39,257 nt of DNA from an uncultured Caulobacterales bacterium. GTDB lineage: Bacteria; Pseudomonadota; Alphaproteobacteria; Caulobacterales; Maricaulaceae. The notes beneath the pieces are model-generated. The model ran no database searches, had not been told where the DNA came from, and saw only the letters and a program-made list of their open reading frames with translations. The translations under genes and the position numbers were made by a program. The stretch covers positions 1 through 39,257 of the forward strand of contig CALCKU010000099.1 in NCBI GenBank assembly GCA_937965735.1, read 5' to 3'. Below, piece by piece: positions 1 through 8,650 of this stretch. Positions within the stretch are counted from its first letter, which is position 1. Each line of letters begins with the position of its first letter.

Positions 1-137
1 TCAATTTGGTCATACGCTTTGAAATCACCGAAATATTTCGTGATCGCCGCTGTTAACGTCGTCTTACCATGGTCAACGTGACCAATCGTGCCGATATTCG
101 CATGCGGCTTATTACGTTCGAACTTCTCTTTTGCCAT
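1..137 (-). CDS. tuf: Elongation factor Tu, N-terminal part (cut by window edge)
   Basis: EF-Tu is the GTPase that delivers aminoacyl-tRNA to the ribosome. Only the first 45 or so codons are inside the window. The visible protein begins [20 protein letters not shown] and continues into the G1/P-loop GHVDHGKTT, which is the invariant EF-Tu signature. The ATG lies at 135-137 on the minus strand, preceded by a purine-rich GAAAGAG. It is transcribed after tRNA-Tyr and tRNA-Gly on the same strand, an arrangement like the tRNA-tufB operon of enterobacteria, so co-transcription and tRNA processing from the leader are likely (inference). The family is essentially certain. Confidence 0.98.
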   Translation of the reverse strand, partial: MAKEKFERNKPHANIGTIGHVDHGKTTLTAAITKYFGDFKAYDQI

Positions 138-275
138 TTTAAAACTCTTTCAAGTTATGACCACTATCCTTTAACAGAAAGGGCCGTCTTCGTTATGACC
201 TTTCGGTCGGTTGCACCGCCCTATCAGTATAGGGTACAGCAAATCGGGTATGCCTATGGCGAAAGCCCGTATATT

Positions 276-349
276 TGGAGCGGATGGCGGGAATCGAACC
301 CGCGTCATCAGCTTGGAAGGCTGAGGTCTTACCACTACACAACATCCGC
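276..349 (-). tRNA. tRNA-Gly (anticodon TCC)
   Basis: The reverse complement folds as a 74-nt tRNA. The acceptor stem is GCGGATG/CATCCGC, the anticodon loop CTTCCAA gives TCC, and the T-arm is GCGGG-TTCGATT-CCCGC. The discriminator is T and the 3' CCA is encoded (276-278). It lies between tRNA-Tyr and tuf on the same strand. Confidence 0.97.
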
Positions 350-389
350 CGCTCTTTGCGGCTTGGTTATAGCGCCGCTATGAAATATA

Positions 390-474
390 TGGTGGAGAGG
401 ATTGGATTCGAACCAATGTACACATAGTGATCAGATTTACAGTCTGACGCCTTTAACCACTCGGCCACCTCTCC
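390..474 (-). tRNA. tRNA-Tyr (anticodon GTA)
   Basis: The reverse complement folds as an 85-nt class II tRNA with a long variable arm. The acceptor stem is GGAGAGG/CCTCTCC and the anticodon arm CAGACTGTAAATCTG gives GTA. The T-arm has TTCGAAT, the discriminator is A and CCA is encoded (390-392). It is the first RNA of the apparent tRNA-Tyr/tRNA-Gly/tuf transcript. Confidence 0.97.
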
Positions 475-482
475 AAATTATG

Positions 483-541
483 TTTTGTTGTGCCTCCAAC
501 AAAAAAAGACCCTGTTACTTGACGGGCTATGCTATATAGCC
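483..541. other. Two hairpins in the tRNA-Tyr / rlmB divergent gap
   Basis: Two perfect inverted repeats sit in this short divergent intergenic region. The first is TTTTGTTG (483-490) with CAACAAAA (497-504), loop 6 nt. The second is GGCTAT (525-530) with ATAGCC (536-541), loop 5 nt. The first lies just 5' of tRNA-Tyr on the minus strand and could be part of the leader removed by processing. I could not fix a promoter for either direction with confidence. Function unknown. Confidence 0.4.
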
Positions 542-586
542 GCGTTGCAACAGAGAATATGTTTAAAATCTTCGGGTTATATAGAG

Positions 587-1675
587 ATGTCAAAAGAAAC
601 GCGCAATAGCGAATTTAGTCGAAAATCAGGGAAAAGTCGTCGTCGCGATCAATCCCGTCAAAACACGGCCTCAAATACAGCCGATTCGAGTCGGCCTCCA
701 AATCCTTCTAGTGCGCGACGCTTTAAATCTACCGCCGCGGCAAAAACACCGCCTAATCGCGCCCGTGGCACACACAAAATCACAGCTGTAGCGGCACCGC
801 GAAGTCCGAAATCGCGACATTTAGAAAAACAAGGGCCAGAAAAACAAAGGTCAGAAAGACAAGAGACAGGCACGCAAAGACAGAAAACATCTTCAAGAGA
901 TGGGCGCGAGAGAAAAAATGGACACGAAAGAAAAGGCGGACGCGAAGGCGGCGCGATGTGGATTTGGGGCGCTCATGCCGTCATGGCCGTCCTCAATAAC
1001 CCTAAACGCACACTCCACACACTTATGATGACCGAATCGGCAGAGGCACGACTTGATATTCCCAAGACCGCGCCGCTCCCCAAAATTGTCCTCCCCAATA
1101 TTATGGACAAGCAATTTCCAAGCGGAACCGTACACCAAGGCATAGCCGTTAAAGTCGCGCCACTAGAATGGCCAGATATTTCCGACATTGCCGCTGAACA
1201 TTCAGATCATGACGGACTGATCTTAGTGCTCGATCAGATCACAGATCCGCATAATGTCGGCGCGATGTTGCGCCTCTGCTCGGCTTTTGGTGTACGCGCC
1301 CTTGTGATGCAAGACCGCAAAGCCCCGCCCATGGCAGGCGCGACCGCTAAAGTCGCTGTCGGGTGCCTTGAGACCATTCCCGTCTGTCTTGTCAAAAATA
1401 TCGCCAATACACTCCAAGATCTCAAGAAACAAAACTGGATGGTGACAGGACTCGCAGGCGAAACCGAACGGGAACTGTCCTCCGCACTCAAAGGGTCTGG
1501 GAATAAAGTCATTGTCATGGGTGCAGAAGGCCCTGGCCTGCGCCCAAGAGTGCGCGATTGCTGTGACTGGGTTGCGCGTATCCCGATGTTGTCATCCGAT
1601 GTTCACGGCGAAGCCGAAAGCCTGAATGTCGCAACCGCCGCTGGTATCGCGCTGTATGAGGCGCGACGGGCTTAG
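587..1675 (+). CDS. rlmB: 23S rRNA (guanosine-2'-O-)-methyltransferase RlmB (SpoU/TrmH family)
   Basis: SpoU-class, trefoil-knot RNA 2'-O-methyltransferase; RlmB methylates a guanosine in domain V of 23S rRNA using SAM. All three family motifs are visible: DPHNVGAMLR at about residue 220, VMGAEGPGLR about 80 residues later, and AESLNVATAAGIALYEA at the C-terminus. The substrate-binding domain starts near MWIWGAHAVMAVL (residue 124). The first 120 residues are strongly basic and low in complexity (many R, K, S, Q), an RNA-binding-like tail that makes it (362 aa) longer than the usual 240-270 aa. I chose ATG 587 (MSKETRNSEF) over an upstream in-frame ATG at 485, because the extension would begin almost at the tRNA-Tyr gene. 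RlmB against another TrmH paralog is an inference. Confidence 0.88.
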   Translation: MSKETRNSEFSRKSGKSRRRDQSRQNTASNTADSSRPPNPSSARRFKSTAAAKTPPNRARGTHKITAVAAPRSPKSRHLEKQGPEKQRSERQETGTQRQKTSSRDGRERKNGHERKGGREGGAMWIWGAHAVMAVLNNPKRTLHTLMMTESAEARLDIPKTAPLPKIVLPNIMDKQFPSGTVHQGIAVKVAPLEWPDISDIAAEHSDHDGLILVLDQITDPHNVGAMLRLCSAFGVRALVMQDRKAPPMAGATAKVAVGCLETIPVCLVKNIANTLQDLKKQNWMVTGLAGETERELSSALKGSGNKVIVMGAEGPGLRPRVRDCCDWVARIPMLSSDVHGEAESLNVATAAGIALYEARRA

Positions 1676-2028
1676 GTGGCATGAGTAGTGGGTAAATTTG
1701 AAATTAGCCCGTAAAGAATACTGATTACCGCACTCTATTTACCGCACTCTATTCTACATGCATGACGGCTAAAGACAGATGGACAGTTGATTTATCCTGT
1801 AACCCTTGCGGAACGCGTGGTGAGGCCAACGTTTCCCATGAAGACGGAATATTCGAACCCCACGCCGCCAGTTTTGCCAATTGGCGAGAGAGCTTCATAT
1901 TCAATAAAAGACCCGCCGCGCTTATACACGCCCGTAAAATTTGGGATGCAACGGGCCGTTTACATATCTGAAATATTCACGTTAAATGACCGCGCTGTTG
2001 GGCCCTAAACTTAACCGTACTGATAATT
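1676..2028. other. Non-coding gap between convergent genes
   Basis: I see no convincing gene here. Two short overlapping plus-strand frames (69 and 73 codons) have no recognisable product or ribosome-binding site. The only clear structure is the 14-bp tandem duplication listed separately. Confidence 0.5.
1725..1753. repeat. 14-bp tandem duplication
   Basis: TTACCGCACTCTAT occurs twice head to tail (1725-1738 and 1739-1752) with no mismatch. It lies in non-coding DNA downstream of rlmB. Confidence 0.9.
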
Positions 2029-2550
2029 CTAGCGCTGATTATAAATATAGGTTTCGGGTACATTTCGGCTTTCATCTTCTCTTATTTCTGGCGCTTCGCC
2101 AAAGGCATTCACCGTAGGATCGCCGCGTCTTGAACACCAAAAAGCCAGTATCATAATCGCAGCCAGAAGTCCGAAAGTGCTAATTGTGGAAATAAAGCTT
2201 AATACTTCAATCGATCCAAGCTTAGGTATAAATTGAAACGCTAAAACAGGCACGGCAGGTATAAGCGCCAAAGCCTGCCAACGTCCAGGGCGATTTACAT
2301 CCTGCAAACGCCGCGCTGTGACAGCACAAACAGGGCAAAGAATTGCAAAAAGTCCTATGATTGTCAAAGGGACGAAATCTGTATGCAATCCGAAAAATAT
2401 CGCATTCAGGCTCGACATAAGAGGGACAAAAAGACAAGCGAAAGCTATGAAATACCAAAACTCTACCCGGTCCGAACGCCCTTGAAAATCTGAATATTTT
2501 GCAAAACACACTTTAGCCGCGTCCATCATATGTACGACATGTTTTTCCAT
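2029..2550 (-). CDS. DUF805 family inner-membrane protein
   Basis: 173-aa polytopic membrane protein. The N-terminus carries the DUF805 signature: a C/F-x-K-Y-x-D-F-x-GRS-x-R-x-EFWYF block at about residues 15-33 (FQGRSDRVEFWYF). About four hydrophobic segments follow, and a middle ARRLQDVNRPGRW motif typical of the family (RRLHDxxxSGWW in the E. coli YhaH type). No molecular function is known for the family. The start at 2550 has a purine-rich AAGGGG upstream; a start at the second Met (residue 8 or 9) is also possible. The gene is monocistronic, convergent with rlmB and divergent from the DUF1295 gene. Confidence 0.85.
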   Translation of the reverse strand: MEKHVVHMMDAAKVCFAKYSDFQGRSDRVEFWYFIAFACLFVPLMSSLNAIFFGLHTDFVPLTIIGLFAILCPVCAVTARRLQDVNRPGRWQALALIPAVPVLAFQFIPKLGSIEVLSFISTISTFGLLAAIMILAFWCSRRGDPTVNAFGEAPEIREDESRNVPETYIYNQR

Positions 2551-2888
2551 AGCCTAACCCCTTGTGAAAACTGCTAAAGTGATCGTAGCCGAAATAAATT
2601 AAAACATTTCTAAACTGGGACATAAATATGAACTCACCCCCACACAATCAGGTGCACAATCAGGTGCACAATCGGACGGAAAAACATTCTAACGTTCAGG
2701 TTTTATTATATTGAACTCTCATCAGAAGCGCTCAAACGGCCAAAACTCAGTCCCACTCACCCCCGCTTTATAACTAAAATATTTTTAAAAAACTGGGATT
2801 ACGTCAATCTTATCATAGTCATGGACGCAGGAACGTTATACAGTCGCTTTAAACCCAGTAAAGGCACTAACAGATTTGGAACTCCGCT
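2551..2888. other. Divergent intergenic region
   Basis: This 338-nt gap separates the divergent DUF805 and DUF1295 genes and must hold both promoters, which I could not place with confidence. It contains the 12-bp tandem repeat listed separately. No RNA gene or riboswitch fold was recognised. Confidence 0.5.
2643..2673. repeat. 12-bp tandem repeat, about 2.6 copies
   Basis: CACAATCAGGTG occurs at 2643-2654 and 2655-2666, followed by a partial third copy CACAATC (2667-2673), without mismatch. Confidence 0.9.
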
Positions 2889-3764
2889 ATGCTCCCAAAC
2901 ATTCTTGTGAACTTCTTACTTTGCGCCAGTTTTTTGTGGTTTTTTCTGACACTCTATTGGGGTCTGTCTTATATTCTGAAAGACGCGAGTATTATTGATA
3001 TTTTTTGGGGCGCGGGTTTTGGATGCGTTGCCCTAATTTGTTGGAATATTTCAACGGGTAAAACACCGCATTTGACCCTCATGGCCGTGATCGTCACGGC
3101 TTGGGCTTTGCGTCTGACCTTGTATTTGGCATGGCGCAATATTCCGCACGGCGAAGACAGTCGCTATATTGCCATGCGTAAACGGGCTGAGAAAAAAGGC
3201 TTGTCAGAAAACGCATGGCGTATACGTGCCTTATTCTCGATTTATTACGGGCAAGGCTTTCTAATTCTACTTATTTCCGCCCCTATCTGGGTCGCCATGG
3301 CCACAACAAGCGGGGCCTACCCTGAAACACATCCCACAAACCCTTACGGCCCATATGCGACACCAATTGGCTTGATCTCAATCATCGGCACAGCACTCTG
3401 GCTTATCGGGTTTTTATTTGAAGCGATTGGCGATTGGCAACTCGCACGGTTTAAGGCCAAGCACAAAGACTATGATGGCCTCGCAATCGATAAGCCCGTT
3501 TTAGACACAGGCTTATGGAAATATACGCGCCACCCCAATTATTTTGGAAATGCCTGTATGTGGTGGGGTATCTGGCTTGTGGCTTGCCAAGCGCCTTGGG
3601 GATGGGTCACGGTTTTTGCACCAGTTATAATGACTATCTTACTGACCCGAGTCTCGGGTCGCGACCTTTTAGAGCGCGAGATGAAGAAACGCCCCGCATA
3701 TCAGGACTATATTGAGCGCACATCCGATTTCTTTCCGCGGCCTCCTAAACGACACCCACTCTAA
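2889..3764 (+). CDS. DUF1295 (steroid 5-alpha-reductase/ICMT-like) membrane protein
   Basis: 291-aa polytopic membrane protein of the DUF1295 family (PF06966 type), related to steroid 5-alpha reductases and isoprenylcysteine methyltransferases. The hallmark block is near residues 207-226: DTGLWKYTRHPNYFGNACMW, followed by WWGIWL. The N-terminal SIIDIFWGAGF segment is also typical. Six or seven hydrophobic segments are visible. The substrate of bacterial members is unknown; an NAD(P)H-linked membrane lipid reductase is the usual guess. The ATG at 2889 is the first in frame, with weak purine content upstream. The gene is about 100 nt upstream of rmuC on the same strand. Confidence 0.9.
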   Translation: MLPNILVNFLLCASFLWFFLTLYWGLSYILKDASIIDIFWGAGFGCVALICWNISTGKTPHLTLMAVIVTAWALRLTLYLAWRNIPHGEDSRYIAMRKRAEKKGLSENAWRIRALFSIYYGQGFLILLISAPIWVAMATTSGAYPETHPTNPYGPYATPIGLISIIGTALWLIGFLFEAIGDWQLARFKAKHKDYDGLAIDKPVLDTGLWKYTRHPNYFGNACMWWGIWLVACQAPWGWVTVFAPVIMTILLTRVSGRDLLEREMKKRPAYQDYIERTSDFFPRPPKRHPL

Positions 3765-3865
3765 AAATTCTTTTGAGCGCACATATAAACGCTCACACCT
3801 TTTGACTTTGACTGAATTGCCATTCAGGCTTAATTGTGGAACAGAGGGTGAATAAAGGAGTGTGA

Positions 3866-5071
3866 ATGGAATCCGTCATCTCATATTACGGGCTGGAACT
3901 CTCCGCCCTAGAACTTGTTCTTGGCGGCGTGCTTTTGCTGTTAGGAGCTTTGCTCGCTTTGTTCTTATCGGCCCTCATGGGCAAAGGAAAAACTAATCAG
4001 CTCGACTATCATATCCGTCAAATGAGCGAACAACAAGCCGCTCTGCAAGGGCGGCTTGCACAATTCTCGGAAGATAGCGCACAGCGGGAAAAACATTTGC
4101 GTGAAACCCTTGATACACGGCTTGAAAAAGTTTCTCAAAATGTTGGTAAATCCATTATTGATACCCAAGAAAGAAATTCACAAAGTCTGAAGCATCTGCA
4201 TGAGCGCCTAGCCTTAATTGACCGCGCACAGAAAAATATTGAAACGCTATCAGGCGAAGTCTCTGGCCTGCAAAGCTTGCTTTCAAACAAACAGGCGCGC
4301 GGCGCTTTTGGGGAAAAGCAAATGCAGGATCTGATTTCCAATTATTTACCCCCGAATAGCTATACTTTCCAAGCAACCCTCACCAATGGAAAACGCGTTG
4401 ATGCGCTTATCCATCTCCCGAATGACCAAGGCGATGTGGCGGTTGACAGTAAATTTCCAATGGAGGCGTGGCGGCGCATGACAGAGGCCGAAAACACGCC
4501 CGATTCAGAAATGGCAAAAAAACTCTTTGCCCGCGATGTGTTGGGACATTTAAAAGCGATCTCTGAAAAATACCTTATTTTCGGGGAAACGCATGATATT
4601 GCCATGATGTTCTTACCCTCGGAAGCGGTTTACGCGGAACTCCACGCCCATTTCCCGCATGTAATTGAACGGGGTTTTACGCAAAAAGTGATGATTGTCT
4701 CGCCCACGACTTTTATGGCCACTTTACATACAATGCGGGCCGTGATGAAAGATGCGGCCATGCGCAAACAAGCCCATATCATTCAAAAAGAAGTTGGCTT
4801 GCTGTCTGCGGATGTGACACGGCTAGATGACCGTGTCGGCAAATTACAATCGCACTTCAACCAGACGGTTGAAGATATGCGTCAAGTCCGTATCTCGACT
4901 GAAAAAATATCAAAACGGGCCGATAAAATCGAAAGTCTTGATGTGGAAATTGACGGGGAAATTGACAAAAAAATTGATGAGGAAATTGACGGAAAATATA
5001 CGAAAACTTCGGGCCACAAACTCGCGCCAGAGTACCCAGTCAAAGATTTACCAAAAAGCAAAGCCTCGTGA
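3866..5071 (+). CDS. rmuC: DNA recombination protein RmuC
   Basis: RmuC family, implicated in limiting recombination at inverted repeats and carrying a PD-(D/E)XK-like nuclease core. A hydrophobic segment at residues 13-38 probably anchors it, a long coiled coil follows (about 45-130), and then the RmuC domain begins: KQARGAFGEKQMQDLI, then KRVDALIHLP and VAVDSKFPMEAW, where the Asp and Asp/Lys positions are expected active-site residues. The C-terminal 35 residues are a repetitive acid/lysine stretch (EIDGEIDKKIDEEIDGK), encoded by a degenerate 12-nt-like repeat near 4940-5000. AAGGAG lies 6-8 nt before ATG 3866. The stop overlaps the GTG of the next gene, so the two are translationally coupled. 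Confidence 0.95.
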   Translation: MESVISYYGLELSALELVLGGVLLLLGALLALFLSALMGKGKTNQLDYHIRQMSEQQAALQGRLAQFSEDSAQREKHLRETLDTRLEKVSQNVGKSIIDTQERNSQSLKHLHERLALIDRAQKNIETLSGEVSGLQSLLSNKQARGAFGEKQMQDLISNYLPPNSYTFQATLTNGKRVDALIHLPNDQGDVAVDSKFPMEAWRRMTEAENTPDSEMAKKLFARDVLGHLKAISEKYLIFGETHDIAMMFLPSEAVYAELHAHFPHVIERGFTQKVMIVSPTTFMATLHTMRAVMKDAAMRKQAHIIQKEVGLLSADVTRLDDRVGKLQSHFNQTVEDMRQVRISTEKISKRADKIESLDVEIDGEIDKKIDEEIDGKYTKTSGHKLAPEYPVKDLPKSKAS

Positions 5072-5433
5072 CAGATACGCCGCAAGAACACCCGCTGATT
5101 TGGTATGGAGGCCGCCTGTTTCGGCCCGTAACCACAAAAGGGCAATCAGAGACCACCGCTCAAACCGTGTTTAAATATGAGCAAAAAGACGCGCTGGTCA
5201 CAGCGAGTTATGCAGGCGGCGATGTTAGGCTTGGACATTTAATCGGCCTCGTCAATAAGGACGGCTCGCTGGATATGCGCTATCATCATGTTAACATGGA
5301 CGGCGAAATAAAAACTGGCACCTGTCATACGCGACCCGAAATTTTGCCCGGCAAGCGTCTTCGTCTACACGAAACATGGCAATGGACTAGCGAACCGAAA
5401 ACGAAAGGTACGTCCATTTTAGAAGAATTGTAA
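5068..5433 (+). CDS. Small conserved protein, often mis-named 'n-acetylglutamate synthase'
   Basis: 121-aa soluble protein starting at GTG 5068, whose GTGA overlaps the rmuC stop codon, so it is probably made by coupled translation. The patterns SYAGGDVRLGHLIGLVNKDG, then MRYHHVN, and near the C-terminus LHETWQWTS match a small family that I recall being labelled n-acetylglutamate synthase in many genomes. It has no visible GNAT acetyl-CoA-binding motif, so that name should not be trusted. The sequence looks like an all-beta fold with lipocalin-like alternation. No function can be assigned. It is convergent with ada, which ends 27 nt away. Confidence 0.75.
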   Translation: MTDTPQEHPLIWYGGRLFRPVTTKGQSETTAQTVFKYEQKDALVTASYAGGDVRLGHLIGLVNKDGSLDMRYHHVNMDGEIKTGTCHTRPEILPGKRLRLHETWQWTSEPKTKGTSILEEL

Positions 5434-5460
5434 CGGTCTTTACGAGGCTTAAACCTGCAT

Positions 5461-6549
5461 TCAACTTGCACCTGACAGAACCCGTTTTTCCATATCCAAT
5501 AGCCATTGCTTTGCCGCCAAGCCGCCTGCATAGCCGCCTAAACCGCCGTCTTTTGCAATGACGCGGTGACAAGGAATAATTAGAGCCAGCCCGTTTGAAC
5601 CATTGGCAGACCCCACCGCTTGAAACCCTTTATCGCGCCCTACCGCCTTGGCCAGATCAGCATAAGACCATGTATGACCGAACGGAATCGTTTGCAAAGC
5701 GCGCCAAACCGTACGCTGGAATTTTGTCCCAGACAGGATGAGCGGCGTTTTAAAATCGTGCAAACGCCCATTAAAATAGGCTTCTAATTCATTCGTAATC
5801 TGATCTGTAATATGTGTACGGCCTGGAAGAATTGCCCGTTTATGCGTTTTTTTTAAGCGCTCTACTTGAGCATCAAGCTTAATACGCGTGGTAAATTCAA
5901 GCAGGTAGAGCGCGCGATCATCACAAATCGCAATCATCGGGCCAAGTTTTGTATCAATCCACTCAATCACTAGCGGCGACAGCGGCGGCTTTGTTTGTGC
6001 ATTTTTTATTTGCCTATTTGGCGGTGCGCCAAAGCGATCTGAAAAAGCCTGTCTAAATCCACTCGCAGATTCGTATCCTGCGGTTAATTGCGCATCAATC
6101 ACACGGTCTCCTTTGCGTAACGCTTTTTCGGCCACGCCCAGCCTTCGGGCGCGGGCATATTGTGTAAATGTCATATCAAAGCGTTTTTGAAAATGACGCC
6201 GCGCGGTTGACGGGTCAATGCCTTGCGCTTTTAAATCCGCCTCTGACCATTTCTGTTCTGGATTGGCTTCGACCAAGGCAATCAGTTTTTTTACGGTAGC
6301 GCTCGCTTCATTGGGGTGCAAGGTTGGATGGCATCGTTTACAGGCGCGAAATCCCGCCCTCAGCGCGGATTGAGCGTCTGGGTAAAACTGGCAATTCTCA
6401 AATTTTGGTATTCGCGCCGGACACCCTTTACGGCAAAATATACCCGTACTGCGCACCCCCACAAAGGGCATGACCCCCAAAGGCGGCGCGGCCAAAGAGG
6501 AACCGTCTTCAGGGCAGAAACGGTCAAAAAAAGCCTTGTACTGATCCAT
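5461..6549 (-). CDS. ada: Bifunctional DNA repair methyltransferase/transcriptional activator Ada
   Basis: Ada senses methylphosphotriesters in DNA and removes O6-methylguanine. The N-terminal zinc domain holds the four Cys ligands in the family pattern: FCRKGCPAR (C39, C43; C39 being the methyl acceptor by homology) and GFRACKRCHP (C70, C73). An AraC-type HTH follows (about 85-185; ARRHFQKRFDMTFTQYARARR and AGYESASGFRQAF). The C-terminal alkyltransferase has the active site PCHRV (C327) followed by GGYAGGLAAKQWLL. Length 362 is normal. I prefer the second ATG (6549), 6 nt inside a possible first ATG at 6555, because GGA sits 8 nt before it. Autoregulation by methylated Ada is expected from the family. 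Divergent from nrnC. Confidence 0.95.
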   Translation of the reverse strand: MDQYKAFFDRFCPEDGSSLAAPPLGVMPFVGVRSTGIFCRKGCPARIPKFENCQFYPDAQSALRAGFRACKRCHPTLHPNEASATVKKLIALVEANPEQKWSEADLKAQGIDPSTARRHFQKRFDMTFTQYARARRLGVAEKALRKGDRVIDAQLTAGYESASGFRQAFSDRFGAPPNRQIKNAQTKPPLSPLVIEWIDTKLGPMIAICDDRALYLLEFTTRIKLDAQVERLKKTHKRAILPGRTHITDQITNELEAYFNGRLHDFKTPLILSGTKFQRTVWRALQTIPFGHTWSYADLAKAVGRDKGFQAVGSANGSNGLALIIPCHRVIAKDGGLGGYAGGLAAKQWLLDMEKRVLSGAS

Positions 6550-6683
6550 AGACATAATCCGTGACTAGCATGATTATAAAATCTCTGCCGCCGAAATTCA
6601 GGCATTATTATTTTAGCATTGTTATTTTGTATGCGACTCGTTAGCGTCTGCACAAAATGAAGGCGATAAAAACAGGTATAAAT

Positions 6684-7310
6684 ATGACCGTACATTTTCA
6701 TAAATACGACTTACCCAAAGATGTGACTTTTACGGGTAGCCTCGCCGTAGATACCGAAACCCAAGGTTTGTCTATGGTTCGGGATAAATTATGCCTTGTC
6801 CAAATATCTTCGGGCGATGGTTCAGCCCATATTGTCCAAGTTGACCGCGAAACATTTGATTGTCCGAATTTAAAAGCCGTTTTATCGGATCCAACTTTAG
6901 AGAAAATTTTTCACTTTGCGCGATTTGACGTGGCGATTTTAAAGCGAGATCTTGGCATTGATGTGACACCCATTTTTTGCACAAAAATCGCTTCAGGTCT
7001 GGTTCGAACCTATACAGATCGTCATGGCTTAAAAGATATTTGCAGAGAGCTCCTCAGTGTCGATTTATCGAAACACCAACAAAGCTCTGATTGGGCCAGT
7101 GACGTACTTTCGGACGCACAATTAGAATATGCGGCGTCTGATGTTTTATATCTTCACCAACTAAAAACGATTTTAACGGCTAGGTTATTGCGAGAGAAAC
7201 GGTTTGAACTGGCTAAAGCGTGTTTTGATTTCTTACCCGCACGAGCGCAACTTGATTTGAATGGTTGGGACGATATTGATATTTTCTCACATTCACTGAG
7301 ACGTCCATAA
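6684..7310 (+). CDS. nrnC: NrnC-type 3'-5' exoribonuclease (RNase D-like nanoRNase)
   Basis: DEDDy exonuclease that in Alphaproteobacteria degrades dinucleotides and nanoRNA, replacing Orn. The Exo motifs are clear: VDTETQGL (Exo I Asp/Glu), HFARFDVAIL (Exo II Asp) and YAASDVLYLHQL (Exo III Tyr and Asp). At 208 aa it is a single catalytic domain without the HRDC domains of true RNase D, which is the NrnC length. I chose ATG 6684 (MTVHFHKYDLP), with AGG 8 nt upstream, over an in-frame ATG at 6657. Its place just upstream of lptC-lptA-lptB is the usual alphaproteobacterial order, which supports orthology. It may be annotated as ribonuclease D. Confidence 0.93.
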   Translation: MTVHFHKYDLPKDVTFTGSLAVDTETQGLSMVRDKLCLVQISSGDGSAHIVQVDRETFDCPNLKAVLSDPTLEKIFHFARFDVAILKRDLGIDVTPIFCTKIASGLVRTYTDRHGLKDICRELLSVDLSKHQQSSDWASDVLSDAQLEYAASDVLYLHQLKTILTARLLREKRFELAKACFDFLPARAQLDLNGWDDIDIFSHSLRRP

Positions 7311-7428
7311 AGGACATCCATATTAACGACCCAAATGATTTCAAAATAACAATTTATTTAAGGCTCAATCTTACAAAGCCCTAATGAAATTCTCTATCGC
7401 GTTATGACGTTCGCTCACTTATAGAGGT

Positions 7429-8631
7429 ATGATGGAAGATCAGTACAAGCCACAAACCGCCTCTGTCAGAGCCAGTGAAACCCTCGGAATGTGGGAGCCT
7501 AAACGCACGCTGACACTTGAAGCGGCAAGACGTCATTCCGCGCGGATTCGTTTTTTACGATTGGCCCTAATGGGGGTTGCCGCCTTCCTCCTCCTATCCT
7601 TGACATGGGGCTTTGCGACACAACAAACGAATTTTATTGTTGATGATAATCCTGGCGAGTCGGTAAAGATGATTAACCCGCGCTATTCAGGGCGAACAAA
7701 AGACGGACTCCCTTATAAATTAACCTCCAAATCGGCGATTCGCCTCACACAAAACGCTGAAGAAGTGGCCCTTGATAGTCCTGTCTTAAACTTCATACGG
7801 ACAGTGAATGTCGAGCCTTCTATCGTCACGGCTCAAACCGGACAGTATAATGATGTTGATCAAGTCCTAGACCTTGAAACAGCGGTTGAGTTGAAAACAG
7901 ATGATGGCTATCACTGCATTACGGGACAAGCGCGCGTCTTTGCTGGCGATAAACGTATAGAAGGCGATAAGCCGATTACCTGCACAGGGAATTTTGGCCG
8001 CGTAAGTGGGCAAGCTTTTGACATATTAAAAGATTATAGCGAATTTATGTTCAAAGACGGAACCGAAGGCTACCTAACGCCGAAAAAGACGCAAGACCCG
8101 CCGAAAGATCAAAACGCTCAAGACGGAGCAACAGAAAATGCTGATAAATCCGAAACCGCCGAAACCGCTCAATTTGGTTTTGCAGGGAACCAGCCTATTT
8201 TTGTGACATCGGATCTTGCGACTTATAAAAGCGGTTTGACAATTTTAAACGGCAATGTCGATGTCAAACAAGGCGAAGACCGTATACAATCGGATGAAAT
8301 GTATATTTATCGCGAGCGAACAAAAAACGAGAATAGCAGCGGGGTCGACGGCTCTTTGAAGCTTGGCGCGTTAACAGAAATTGATGCGCGCGGGAATTTT
8401 CGGTATTCATCGCCAGACAATGTCGTCACTGGTAAGAAGGGCGTTTACGACCAAGTGAGCGGCGTTATAACCGTGACAGGTAATGTTCGTGCAACGCAAC
8501 CTTCTGGTAATATTATCCGTTCAGAACGCCTAAAATATAATGTACGCAATAAGACCATACGGTTTGGTGATAAATGTGTAGGCGAAAATTGTAATACGCG
8601 CACTAAAATGCGTTTTACACCGAATAAATAG
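7429..8631 (+). CDS. lptC: LptC with an extra C-terminal LptA/OstA-like domain
   Basis: LptC is the bitopic inner-membrane protein that takes LPS from LptB2FG and passes it to LptA. A cytosolic N-tail is followed by a TM at about residues 43-62 and then an LptC beta-jellyroll (about 65-215; MINPRYSGRTKDGLPYKLTS is typical). LptC usually ends near 190-220 aa, but this protein has 400. After a Q/E/T-rich linker (216-252) it carries a second OstA-like domain (about 255-395; TILNGNVDVKQGEDRIQSDE, then NVVTGKKGVYDQVSGVITVT). That domain ends with a CVGENC motif matching the CKGRKC of the next gene product, LptA. AGAGG precedes the tandem ATGs at 7429 and 7432. lptA follows after 19 nt. Confidence 0.9.
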   Translation: MMEDQYKPQTASVRASETLGMWEPKRTLTLEAARRHSARIRFLRLALMGVAAFLLLSLTWGFATQQTNFIVDDNPGESVKMINPRYSGRTKDGLPYKLTSKSAIRLTQNAEEVALDSPVLNFIRTVNVEPSIVTAQTGQYNDVDQVLDLETAVELKTDDGYHCITGQARVFAGDKRIEGDKPITCTGNFGRVSGQAFDILKDYSEFMFKDGTEGYLTPKKTQDPPKDQNAQDGATENADKSETAETAQFGFAGNQPIFVTSDLATYKSGLTILNGNVDVKQGEDRIQSDEMYIYRERTKNENSSGVDGSLKLGALTEIDARGNFRYSSPDNVVTGKKGVYDQVSGVITVTGNVRATQPSGNIIRSERLKYNVRNKTIRFGDKCVGENCNTRTKMRFTPNK

Positions 8632-8650
8632 CTTTAAATGAGGAAATGTA

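Noticed and set aside
1840-1865. TTCGAA-type T-loop on the minus strand, suggesting another tRNA or tmRNA
   Set aside because: The flanking bases do not pair into a T-arm and no acceptor or anticodon arm is found nearby.
1762-2008. Two overlapping plus-strand frames of 69 and 73 codons downstream of rlmB
   Set aside because: They overlap in different frames, have no recognisable product or ribosome-binding site, and fill a gap between convergent genes.
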